A DNA stretch of 19,080 nucleotides. Origin: Merdivivens faecigallinarum (GTDB taxonomy: Bacteria > Bacteroidota > Bacteroidia > Bacteroidales > UBA932). Positions 8,389 to 16,024 of the stretch are shown here, piece after piece (position 1 is the stretch's first letter; each line of letters begins with the position of its first letter). Location: positions 1-19,080 of the forward strand of contig JADILY010000171.1 of the NCBI GenBank assembly GCA_017695055.1, in the 5' to 3' direction. A program made the position numbers and the translations under genes. The notes under the pieces are model-generated. The model was not told the DNA's origin, did no database searches, and saw only the letters and a program-made list of their open reading frames with translations.

Positions 8389-9222
8389 TCAGGCCGGGAT
8401 TACTGTGCCGACCAATACGGCAGGTCCGGTCAGCAGGATGCCGCTTGCGGACTGGCCGTCGCTCCCCGGAGTGAACTCTACGGACAGCCTGTCCCGCCTG
8501 GCTTCTATGGCGGTATGCACTTTCCCGTCCTTGCCCGGTCCGGTATGTCCCGCATGCCATGCCGCTATGGCCGAGGCGGTTATGCCAGTACCGCAAGCGT
8601 ATGTCTCATCTTCGACTCCTTTTTCGTATGTGCGCACAATCAGGCCTCCTTCCGCGGGCATGACGAAATTGACATTCGTTCCGATAGGGGCGAACAGGCT
8701 GCTGTATCTTAAACGCCGTCCTTCGGCGATTATGTCAGTCCGTTCTATGCCGCTTTCAATGAATTTTACGAAATGTCTCGTCCCGGTGTCGAGAAAATAT
8801 CCGTTTTCTTCAGGAATGTACGTTATGCCTTTCACATCCGACATTCCGAGGCGGACGGTCATTTTCGTAAGGGTCTCGTCGCAACCGGTTATCTCGGCAT
8901 GATGGATTCCGTCGGCGGCTTCGAATGTGAAGGTTTTCTTTTCGGGCCGCATGTTTTCCCCGTTTATCAGTCTGGCCGCAAATGCCGTGATGCAGCGCCC
9001 CCCGTTGCCGCACATCATGCCTCCGCTCCCGTCCGGGTTGAAGAACACCATTTTGAAATCGTATCCGCGGCTGTTTTCCAAAAGCATGAGGCCGTCTGCC
9101 CCGAAGCCGTATCTCCGGTCGCACAGGGCTTTTATTCTGTTTTCTGAAAATTCGAGCCTTTCCTCCCTGTTGTCGGCAATGAGGAAATCATTTCCGGCTC
9201 CCTGGTATTTATAGAAAATCAT
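8389..9222 (-). CDS. dapF: Diaminopimelate epimerase
   Basis: Converts LL-DAP to meso-DAP, the form used in peptidoglycan and lysine synthesis, without a cofactor. The 277-residue protein has the two-lobed epimerase layout: KYQGAGNDF (5-13), GADGLM (41-46), the first catalytic cysteine C71 in MMCGNGGRC, GTNVNFV (181-187) and the second catalytic cysteine C210 in YACGTGITASA. The frame is open to 9258, but the family start is MIFYKYQGAGNDF at 9222. A perfect -7 box (TAAATTTG) lies at 9245-9238, between the two candidate starts, which also favours the shorter form. It is the only dap gene here on the - strand, facing the operon, and is probably co-transcribed with the patB-like gene. Confidence 0.96.
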   Translation of the reverse strand: MIFYKYQGAGNDFLIADNREERLEFSENRIKALCDRRYGFGADGLMLLENSRGYDFKMVFFNPDGSGGMMCGNGGRCITAFAARLINGENMRPEKKTFTFEAADGIHHAEITGCDETLTKMTVRLGMSDVKGITYIPEENGYFLDTGTRHFVKFIESGIERTDIIAEGRRLRYSSLFAPIGTNVNFVMPAEGGLIVRTYEKGVEDETYACGTGITASAIAAWHAGHTGPGKDGKVHTAIEARRDRLSVEFTPGSDGQSASGILLTGPAVLVGTVIPA

Positions 9223-9237
9223 TTGCGTTTTTGTTGG

Positions 9238-9245
9238 CAAATTTA
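9238..9245 (-). promoter_or_regulatory. Putative -7 box of the dapF transcript
   Basis: TAAATTTG on the - strand is an exact match to the Bacteroidota -7 consensus TAnnTTTG. It would start transcription near 9232, about 10 nt before the dapF ATG. No clear TTTG lies at the expected -33 distance, so confidence is limited. The same 68-bp gap must also serve the divergent sialidase gene; TATTTTTT at 9266-9273 (+) is a weak candidate for that. Confidence 0.4.
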
Positions 9246-9290
9246 GACATATTTTCATAATTTAGTATTTTTTACAGTATATCAATAATT

Positions 9291-10787
9291 ATGTATAAGT
9301 ACTTATTGTCGTTTGCTTTTATGGCGTTTTCCGCCTTTTGCGTGTCTGCGGAGGATACGTTGTCGGTATCGGTCCCGAATGTCCCGTTGTTGAACGGGGA
9401 GGATGGGAACATATTGTCCGAAATACGGACGGTTGCCGGGAAAGGCATTTCCGGTGGCATAGGGATAAGGTTCTCCGATGATACGGACATGAAGGAAATA
9501 ACCTCCCTTGCCATTTACCGTGAGGACAATGATTCGGTGCCTTTGGATATCGTGCGGTATCCGTCTTCACGTTCGGTCTTCCTGAACGTTGCGGATGTTC
9601 CGGACAGCGCGTGTGGTGCTGAAGTATATCGCGTGACCGTGGGGATAAGCGAAGGAGCCCGGCTGGAGGAGCCTCTGCGTTTCAGCGTGGAAGGGACGAA
9701 GGGTGAAAGGCGCAAGGCCGTAAGTGTCAGGACGGGCGGAGACGACGGGGCCGCTGCTTACAGGATTCCCGGAATCGTCACGACCTCGGACGGTACCCTT
9801 GTGGCGGTATATGATGTAAGGTATGAAAGCAGTGCGGACTTGCAGGGAAATATAAAGGTAGGGGTAAGCAGAAGCAATGACGGAGGCCGGACCTGGGAGC
9901 CGATGAGGCTTGCGCTCGACCTTGACGGCTACGGCGGGCTTCCTGCGGCCCAGAACGGGACCGGCGATCCCTGTATCCTCTATGACAGCAGGAACGACAG
10001 GCTCTGGATTGCCGCATTATGGTGCCACGGCATGCCCGGCAGAAGGGCATGGACGGCTTCGGGGCAGGGATTGTCGCCCGATGAAACAGGACAGCTTCTG
10101 CTGGTGTCGAGCGAGGATGGGGGAATGACCTGGTCGGAGCCCGTAAATATCACCCCGATGGTCAAAGACGAATCCTGGTATCTGTTGCTCCAGGGGCCGG
10201 GACGTGGAATAACCATGAGTGACGGCACCCTTGTATTTCCGGCCCAGTTCATCGATTCGGAAAAGGTTCCCAATGCCACTGTCGTTTATAGCAGGGATGC
10301 CGGCAGGACATGGGCGATAGGAAGCCCGGCAAGGCGGAAAACCACGGAATCACAAGTAGTAGAATATCCGGACGGGACCCTTATGCTCAATATGCGGGAT
10401 GACAGGGGAGGAAGCCGTGCCGTCAGCGTTTCGAGGGACATGGGGGCGACATGGAGCGAGCACCCTTCATCGAGGTCGGCTCTCAGGGAACCCGTATGTA
10501 TGGCGAGCCTGATTGCCGTCAGGGCCGAGGACAATATTACAGGAAAAGACCTTCTGCTGTTTTCCAATCCCGATTCTTCGGTAGAACGGAAGGACATCAC
10601 AATCAAGCTGAGTCTGGACAGAGGCCTTACATGGCCTGCCGCGCATCAGGTCGTCCTGGACGAAGGGTATGGTTGGGGATATTCATGCCTGACGATGATT
10701 GATGAAAGCACCGTAGGGATACTTTATGAAAGCAGTGTGGCGAATATTACCTTCCAGGCCGTACCTCTAAAGGATTTTTTCGAATAG
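9291..10787 (+). CDS. Secreted GH33 exo-alpha-sialidase
   Basis: Releases terminal sialic acids from glycoconjugates such as mucin. Residues 1-20 form a signal peptide ending VSA|EDT. A beta-rich N-terminal domain (about 21-145) resembles the one that precedes the catalytic domain in Bacteroides sialidases. The six-bladed propeller begins with YRIP (157-160, catalytic-triad R158). Five Asp-boxes of form SxDxGxTW lie at 195-202, 274-281, 334-341, 381-388 and 441-448. TESQVVEYPDGTLMLNMR (352-369) contains the conserved glutamate, and Y464 in GWGYSC is the likely nucleophile. At 498 aa it is complete. It stands alone on its strand, divergent from dapF and convergent with the glycosylase-like gene, overlapping that gene's end by 21 bp. 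No sialic-acid catabolic or transport gene is nearby. Confidence 0.95.
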   Translation: MYKYLLSFAFMAFSAFCVSAEDTLSVSVPNVPLLNGEDGNILSEIRTVAGKGISGGIGIRFSDDTDMKEITSLAIYREDNDSVPLDIVRYPSSRSVFLNVADVPDSACGAEVYRVTVGISEGARLEEPLRFSVEGTKGERRKAVSVRTGGDDGAAAYRIPGIVTTSDGTLVAVYDVRYESSADLQGNIKVGVSRSNDGGRTWEPMRLALDLDGYGGLPAAQNGTGDPCILYDSRNDRLWIAALWCHGMPGRRAWTASGQGLSPDETGQLLLVSSEDGGMTWSEPVNITPMVKDESWYLLLQGPGRGITMSDGTLVFPAQFIDSEKVPNATVVYSRDAGRTWAIGSPARRKTTESQVVEYPDGTLMLNMRDDRGGSRAVSVSRDMGATWSEHPSSRSALREPVCMASLIAVRAEDNITGKDLLLFSNPDSSVERKDITIKLSLDRGLTWPAAHQVVLDEGYGWGYSCLTMIDESTVGILYESSVANITFQAVPLKDFFE

Positions 10788-11360
10788 GCCGGCGTATGCC
10801 TCGGATTTCTTATCCAGACTGAGGGGATATGCGCGGGAACTCGATGGAAGCCTGTAAAATGCGATTTCCCTTCCGCCGACATCAATGGTTTCGTACCCGC
10901 CTGTGGCAGGGACGGGACAGCGGAACATTCCGGAGACGGTTTCGGCCGCCTTCTGCCCGGTGGCTGCCATTGTCCTGCATAACGGAAGGCTTCCGATAAG
11001 TCTCGCAATAGGGGCGGGCTCGACGGTTTCAAGAAACTTGTCCGAAGCGTTGTCTTTAAGCCTTGCGGCCCTGTATACAGTGTCGTACAGGGCTATGCCT
11101 TTTTCTTCGCAGAAAGCGGTTATGCGCGTTTTGTCGAAATGTTTTCCGTCCGCGGCTATGAACCGGTTCTTGTCGCCGAAAAATACGAGTCCGAAAATCC
11201 GCCACATGTCATTGTTGAAATTCGGGTAGAAAAAATCCATCGACCACCGTTCCTGTTTTGGCGGAAAACTTCCTAAAATCAGTATTTTTGCTTTTTCAGG
11301 AAGAAATGGGGCGAATGGATGGGTCTCTACCGTGATAGGCCTGTCCGGATTTTCAGCCAT
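10767..11360 (-). CDS. Uracil-DNA glycosylase-superfamily protein (Mug-like)
   Basis: A 197-residue protein with the UDG fold. Visible are the motif A-like ILILGSFPPKQ (26-36), followed by the aromatic-rich FFYPNFNNDMWRIFG (43-57), and near the C terminus LPSSSRAYP (171-179), equivalent to the HPSP/LPSTSPA motif. Such enzymes excise uracil or mismatched thymine from DNA; exact substrate is unknown for this branch. The frame extends to 11393, but ATG 11360 (MAENPDRPI) is preferred: it overlaps the preceding gene's stop by only 8 bp, a typical coupled start. It is the last gene of a four-gene - strand run whose other members are envelope proteins, so co-transcription does not obviously reflect shared function. 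Its end overlaps the sialidase end by 21 bp. Confidence 0.78.
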   Translation of the reverse strand: MAENPDRPITVETHPFAPFLPEKAKILILGSFPPKQERWSMDFFYPNFNNDMWRIFGLVFFGDKNRFIAADGKHFDKTRITAFCEEKGIALYDTVYRAARLKDNASDKFLETVEPAPIARLIGSLPLCRTMAATGQKAAETVSGMFRCPVPATGGYETIDVGGREIAFYRLPSSSRAYPLSLDKKSEAYAGLFEKIL

Positions 11361-12534
11361 TGTTGCGGTTCTCCGTTTTTGTGCTTTCTTCAAGTATCCT
11401 CAATGCGATATCCATATAGACGAACAAATCGACCGTGCTTTCGCAGACATATTCGTCGGAGCGCTTTTTCCCGAGCCTTACCATTATGGCATCGTATTCC
11501 GGTATGGCAACGATGTACTGTCCGAGCATGCCGCGCATCAGCCTGTATTCGTTCCCTTTGTACTTCTGTATCCAGAACTGGTATCCGTAGTAATCGAGAC
11601 TGTCTTCACCCCATTCGTTTTTAAGGTATGATGCGGGGGCAAGCGCCTGTTCCATGTATCCTTCGGATATTATCTGACTGCCGTTCCATTTTCCGTAATC
11701 AAGCATGAGGGAGCCGAACCTCGCCACGTCCCTGGCCGTTGTGTGGAAGCAGCAGAAAGCCTTTTCGTCCCCGTTTTCCTTGTCGAGGAGCCAGTAGGCG
11801 TCATGCTCTGCACCTAGAGGTGTCCATAATTTTTCTTCGGCATACGCGCTCAACGTTTTTCCGGTGGCAGCTTCGACTACGAAAGCGAGCAATTGGGTTT
11901 CTCCGCTCCTGTAATCGTATTGCACGCCCGGTTCTTCATTTACTTCAAGCCCGGTGACGAGGTCATAGAGGTCGTTGCCGTAGTAGCCGTGCGTTGTAAG
12001 CGAAAACAGAGAAGAATATGCTTCGTCCCATGCCATTCCCCCGCTCATGGTAAGCAAATCCCTGACTGTCACATCGGCCTGCCTGCCTTTTGTGTACGAT
12101 GGAATGTATTCTGATACGGGGTCATCGAGGTTCTTCAGCTTCCCCTCGTCGTATGCCGCTCCGGCGAGCAGGCTTACGATGCTTTTCGTGCATGAATATA
12201 TGTTCGAAGTAAGGGTGTCGTTCCAGCCGTTGCGGTAATCTTCGACAAGTATGCTGTCATTCCTGATGATGAGGAAGGACACGGTCTCCATGCTGTCGAG
12301 ATATGACTTTTCGGAGTCCGTGAATCCGTATCTGTTGTAATCGGCAGACCTTGCCCAGAGACAGGCCTGTTGCGGTGCATGTACGGTGTCCCTGTAAAAC
12401 AGGCATTTGTCATCGATTTTCGGGTAGAGGTGGATGAGGGCCTGCCTCGCATAATAGGGCAGGCACAGGTAAACCGTTGCCAACCCTATTGCGATACAGA
12501 TTATTATTGTCAGAACTGTTTTCTTGCGTTTCAT
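11353..12534 (-). CDS. Membrane-anchored SxxK serine hydrolase (beta-lactamase/NylB-like)
   Basis: A 393-residue protein of the beta-lactamase/penicillin-binding fold (class C-like, 6-aminohexanoate-dimer hydrolase type). A basic start and one hydrophobic segment (about 6-27) predict an N-terminal membrane anchor or uncleaved signal, with the domain outside the cytoplasm. The nucleophile motif is S114-C-T-K117 in YSCTKSIVS; the second motif is YDYRSGETQLL (206-216), matching the Y-x-S arrangement of NylB-like enzymes. LLTMSGGMAW (160-169) and FHTTARDVARFGSLML are also family-typical. Substrate is unknown: esterase, amidase or peptidase activity is possible, and beta-lactam resistance is not implied. 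It starts 6 bp after the PorV-like gene and overlaps the next gene by 8 bp. Confidence 0.88.
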   Translation of the reverse strand: MKRKKTVLTIIICIAIGLATVYLCLPYYARQALIHLYPKIDDKCLFYRDTVHAPQQACLWARSADYNRYGFTDSEKSYLDSMETVSFLIIRNDSILVEDYRNGWNDTLTSNIYSCTKSIVSLLAGAAYDEGKLKNLDDPVSEYIPSYTKGRQADVTVRDLLTMSGGMAWDEAYSSLFSLTTHGYYGNDLYDLVTGLEVNEEPGVQYDYRSGETQLLAFVVEAATGKTLSAYAEEKLWTPLGAEHDAYWLLDKENGDEKAFCCFHTTARDVARFGSLMLDYGKWNGSQIISEGYMEQALAPASYLKNEWGEDSLDYYGYQFWIQKYKGNEYRLMRGMLGQYIVAIPEYDAIMVRLGKKRSDEYVCESTVDLFVYMDIALRILEESTKTENRNNG

Positions 12535-12540
12535 TTTGAA

Positions 12541-13530
12541 CTAAAAGACGAATCCCAATGAAACCATGAATGTGTTTTTGAAGTTGTTGAGGGCTTCGGA
12601 GTTCCCTACGGGAATCATGTAGGCGGCGTCTATGTTTATGTCTATGATGGTAGTGAAATGGAATCCGAGGCCGACAGAAGCGTACTGCGGAAGCGTATTC
12701 ACAGAGTTGCCGTTGTGATGGTAGCCTCCCCTGACGAAGACAAGGTCGTCGAAACCGTATTCCGCACCGACTCCTCCATAGTATTCGTCTGCGAAAATCA
12801 GGTAATCGCCCTGTATCCCTGCATCAAAAGAGTGTTTTCCCCATTTGTTCCCGTATCCGATTCCCAGACGGACTGCCGTAGGGAGATTGTAGCCTTTGTT
12901 CCCTTCATACCTGCTGTATTTGACAGGGGTTCCGATATTGTTTATGGATGCCGATGCGCGTATGCCCAGTATGGTGTATGCTACCGAGAGGTCTGCGGCA
13001 AAGGCGTATGCATTCGCGTAATCCGGATAACTCGCCAGCCATCTGTCCGACATCCTTACGGCGCTTATCATTTTTGCATTTACTCCGATTGCAAGGCCTT
13101 TGATGATTCTGGCTGCAAAACCGGCCCCGACCGTATATTCATAAGGGGTAAAATATCCCAAAGGATTTCCCATGATATCGGATTCGATATGTCTGGTTCC
13201 GGAAGAATATTGTCCGTAAACGGATACGGCGAACCTGTGCCGCCCGAATGAAAATGCCGCTGCCGCATTGCCGAAGTTCCTCATCTGCGAGTCTGGCCGG
13301 ATGCCCATGTAATTGGCCTGGACAAGAAGCCTGTTGTTCATAAGGGCCATTGCCGCGGGATTGGCCATTATGGTAGTCCCGTCGGCTTTCGAAGCCATTT
13401 CAGTGCCTCCCATCGCGAGTGAGCGTGTATTGGCCGGATAATTCAACGATTCCAAATCCTGGGCGCCTGCCTGCATGGACAGCCCGCAGGCCGCAACGGC
13501 TGTCATTATGATGAATTTTATAGTTTTCAT
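12541..13530 (-). CDS. PorV/PorQ-family outer-membrane beta-barrel protein
   Basis: A 329-residue predicted outer-membrane barrel. Residues 1-23 are a signal peptide (AGA|Q). The start of the mature protein, ANTRSLAMGGTEMASKADGTTIMANPAAMALM, has the LAMGG and NPAA motifs of the PorV/PorQ (FadL-like) group. Alternating polar/hydrophobic strands rich in Gly, Tyr and Phe run to a C-terminal phenylalanine, the usual BAM signal. PorV carries cargo to the T9SS attachment complex and PorQ is its paralogue; many related barrels have no known role. Six bp separate it from the upstream subtilase gene, whose protein ends in a T9SS sorting domain, so a cargo-partner role is a reasonable inference. It is not necessarily the core PorV of the organism. 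Confidence 0.82.
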   Translation of the reverse strand: MKTIKFIIMTAVAACGLSMQAGAQDLESLNYPANTRSLAMGGTEMASKADGTTIMANPAAMALMNNRLLVQANYMGIRPDSQMRNFGNAAAAFSFGRHRFAVSVYGQYSSGTRHIESDIMGNPLGYFTPYEYTVGAGFAARIIKGLAIGVNAKMISAVRMSDRWLASYPDYANAYAFAADLSVAYTILGIRASASINNIGTPVKYSRYEGNKGYNLPTAVRLGIGYGNKWGKHSFDAGIQGDYLIFADEYYGGVGAEYGFDDLVFVRGGYHHNGNSVNTLPQYASVGLGFHFTTIIDINIDAAYMIPVGNSEALNNFKNTFMVSLGFVF

Positions 13531-13536
13531 GTCTTA

Positions 13537-15963
13537 TTACAGTTTCATTATATTCTGTCTCGTGATATTTCCTTGGGAATCAGTTATTATTACTGTATAA
13601 TTCCCGGTTTTTACAGTGCTGAGGTTAATCGGTTCAGGGGAATCCGAAGACGGGTCGTAGCCCGTGATTTCATATACCTTTTTTCCTGAAAGGGCCTCTA
13701 CGGATACGTTTACCGTTCCCGAAAGAGCCGATGATTTTATGTACATTACATCGATTACTGGATTAGGATAACAGAAATATTCGAGCCCTGTTTCCATAAT
13801 CGATACCCGGAACTTCAGGGATGCGCTTTCCCCTGACGGATCGGTCGCGGTTACGGATATTTCCGAATTGGCCTTGGCTGTTGCCTTTACGGTAAGGATG
13901 CTGCCGTCGATGGCCGCTTCTATGTATTGTTTCGGGTAAGAGCATCTGTATGCCAGTATGTCGCCGTTTTCGTCATGGAAATAATCATCGAGGTCGAAGG
14001 ATTTGCCGTATCCTATTCCAGGCAGTACTATGTCCGGTATTTCGTCCGTGGCTTCAGGGGCCGCATTAGGGACTGTCTGGCATGAAACCACAGGTGACAG
14101 TTCCGAGAGTTGCGAGCCGTCGCTTGCATCCGCCGCAATATAATATGTGGTGCCGTCTTCGAGTCCGGTCAGGTCGTATTCGAATTTTTCTCCGGCTTTC
14201 CTGTCATTGTCGATGCGTATTGCGGAAATGCCTTCCGGCAACGAGTTCCTGTCTATTGAGGAATCGAATTTTCCTGTACTGAAATAAATGTTATAGGAAA
14301 CAGGGGTTTTGCCGTTTTCATTTGCGGTTACTGTCCATGACAGCCTTATGGAAGAAGTTCCCGTGCTTTCCGCCTTGAGGTCTGTGACAGGCTGTGGCAG
14401 CGGGTTTTCTATGACATAATTGTTCAGTATGGCACCTACGTCGACAAGTCCCTTGCCAAGCTGTCCGTCGTACCGGCTGTTGTGCCCTTCGTATATGACA
14501 GGATTGGCGGTTGACTCAAGCATTTCCCTGAGTTGGTCCGGAGTGAAGCCTTCCCCGCCGTAAATTGAAAGTATGAGGGCTGCGATTCCGGATACGTGAG
14601 GGCAGGCCATCGAAGTACCCTGGAAGCCTTCGTAGCTGTTGTTTGTCGTAGTGCTTATTACGTATTGGTTTTTGTAGGCGTCGCCTCCAGGGGCCGCTAT
14701 GTCGCACCATGAGCCGTAATTGGAATAATATGCGCGTTCGAAGTCCGCTGCAAGTGCCGAAACGGCTATGACATTCTCATACGATCCAGGAGAGCCATAA
14801 GATTTGTTGTCGTTTCCTGCGGCAAAGATGACGAGACCTCCTTTCATAGGGCCTGTCTGGTTGCCGTTTTCATCGATGCCGGCATATTTGATGAAGTAAT
14901 CTATTGCATCCTTGTCGGACTCGAAGATAGTGGAGGTATTTTCATAACCCCAGCTGTTCTGGCTTATTACGGCTCCGTTGTCGGCCGCGTATTTGAATGC
15001 GGGAGCCACGTCGTATGCCCCTTCTTCACCATAGAATATCTGGCAGCTCATTACTCTTACCCCTGGTATTCCGAGGGCTTTGTTGCCTCCTGCTATTCCG
15101 CTGACACCTATTCCGTTATTGTTTACTGCGGCTATGGTTCCGGCAACATGTGTCCCGTGGTCGTCAGGATATATTCCCCGCGAATAGACGAAATCATATC
15201 CGTAGATGTCGTCGACGTATCCGTTGCCGTCGTCATCGACTCCTTCGACACCGTTCAGTTCCGCTTCGTTTATCCACAGGTTGTCTTTCAAATCCACATG
15301 CCTGTAGTCTATGCCTCCGTCGGTCACGGCGACTATGACATCAGGATTGCCTACATAGCCCTTTTCCCATGCGGGGATTACATTTACATCGCATCCGGCC
15401 GTGCTGCCGTAAAGGCTTCCGTCATTGTAGTAATGCCATTGTTCGGAAAGGTGCGGGTCATCGAAAATATCCTGTGCTCCGGCTTTGGTGGCTGTGCCGT
15501 TCAGGTCGACAGGTACGGATGTGTATTCCGGCCTCTTTATGGCAGGGCGGCCTTCGATAATGCTGATTCCTTCTATATCGGAAAGGTCGTTACCTGCTTT
15601 CGTGAGGCTTACTTCCGGGTTGAATATGACATTGTACCACAGATGGAGTCCTTCTTTCCTTGTGCGGGCTTCGAATTTTCCGGCGTAAGGGAATGTCCTT
15701 TTCATGCTTTCGAATCCGAATCCCTGAAGGATGTCGTCAGAAGATTTTACTCCGATATTGCGGATTATTCCGTCCGGGCCTGCCTGCTGTTCCAGTCTGG
15801 CAGCGAGTTCCTCGGTTACTTTGATTCTCATGAAACCCGGAATCATGCCTTCCGTTTCGAATATGGCCGGATTGCTTACCGGCTTTTCCTGATATTCCCT
15901 TACGCATGCCGACATCATGATAAGGCATGGCAGGAATATCCATGTAATGAGTTTTTTTGACAT
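13537..15963 (-). CDS. S8 subtilase with FN3 domain and T9SS type A sorting domain; N-terminal lipobox
   Basis: An 808-residue secreted serine protease. Residues 1-20 end LIMMSAC, a lipobox with C20 as the lipidated residue. A prodomain spans about 40-145. The peptidase domain (about 170-515) has a complete triad: D215 in VTDGGID, H269 in HGTHVAGT, S451 in GTSMACPHVSG; N384 in AAGN is the likely oxyanion residue. DDDGNGYVDD (243-252) looks calcium-binding. An FN3 domain (525-632) and a cadherin-like Ig domain (636-722) follow. The last 80 residues begin YPNPVIDVMYIK and end GNYTVIITDSQGN...KL, the T9SS type A sorting domain. A lipobox together with this tail is unusual. The gene ends in tandem TAA stops and lies 6 bp before the PorV-like gene. 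A strong promoter candidate precedes it. Confidence 0.93.
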   Translation of the reverse strand: MSKKLITWIFLPCLIMMSACVREYQEKPVSNPAIFETEGMIPGFMRIKVTEELAARLEQQAGPDGIIRNIGVKSSDDILQGFGFESMKRTFPYAGKFEARTRKEGLHLWYNVIFNPEVSLTKAGNDLSDIEGISIIEGRPAIKRPEYTSVPVDLNGTATKAGAQDIFDDPHLSEQWHYYNDGSLYGSTAGCDVNVIPAWEKGYVGNPDVIVAVTDGGIDYRHVDLKDNLWINEAELNGVEGVDDDGNGYVDDIYGYDFVYSRGIYPDDHGTHVAGTIAAVNNNGIGVSGIAGGNKALGIPGVRVMSCQIFYGEEGAYDVAPAFKYAADNGAVISQNSWGYENTSTIFESDKDAIDYFIKYAGIDENGNQTGPMKGGLVIFAAGNDNKSYGSPGSYENVIAVSALAADFERAYYSNYGSWCDIAAPGGDAYKNQYVISTTTNNSYEGFQGTSMACPHVSGIAALILSIYGGEGFTPDQLREMLESTANPVIYEGHNSRYDGQLGKGLVDVGAILNNYVIENPLPQPVTDLKAESTGTSSIRLSWTVTANENGKTPVSYNIYFSTGKFDSSIDRNSLPEGISAIRIDNDRKAGEKFEYDLTGLEDGTTYYIAADASDGSQLSELSPVVSCQTVPNAAPEATDEIPDIVLPGIGYGKSFDLDDYFHDENGDILAYRCSYPKQYIEAAIDGSILTVKATAKANSEISVTATDPSGESASLKFRVSIMETGLEYFCYPNPVIDVMYIKSSALSGTVNVSVEALSGKKVYEITGYDPSSDSPEPINLSTVKTGNYTVIITDSQGNITRQNIMKL

Positions 15964-15994
15964 AAGATTTTTGCGGTTTTAATAATAAAGTCCA

Positions 15995-16024
15995 CAAAGA
16001 TAGTATTCTTATTCAATATTCCAA
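15995..16024 (-). promoter_or_regulatory. Promoter of the subtilase-PorV-like operon
   Basis: On the - strand, TTG at 16024-16022 is followed after exactly 19 bp by TATCTTTG at 16002-15995, a perfect TAnnTTTG. Spacing and sequence fit the Bacteroidota housekeeping promoter. Transcription would begin near 15988, about 25 nt before the subtilase ATG. The -33 element lies inside the last codons of the PCMD gene, so the operon probably has its own promoter in addition to any read-through. Confidence 0.6.

Noticed and set aside
11353..12534. Antibiotic-resistance beta-lactamase
   Set aside because: Only the SxxK fold is shared; motifs fit the NylB-like esterase/amidase group, which gives no basis for a resistance claim.
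15148..15960. 270-codon + strand open frame opposite the subtilase gene
   Set aside because: It is antisense to a gene with complete domains and active-site motifs; its aromatic- and valine-rich product has no domain signature.
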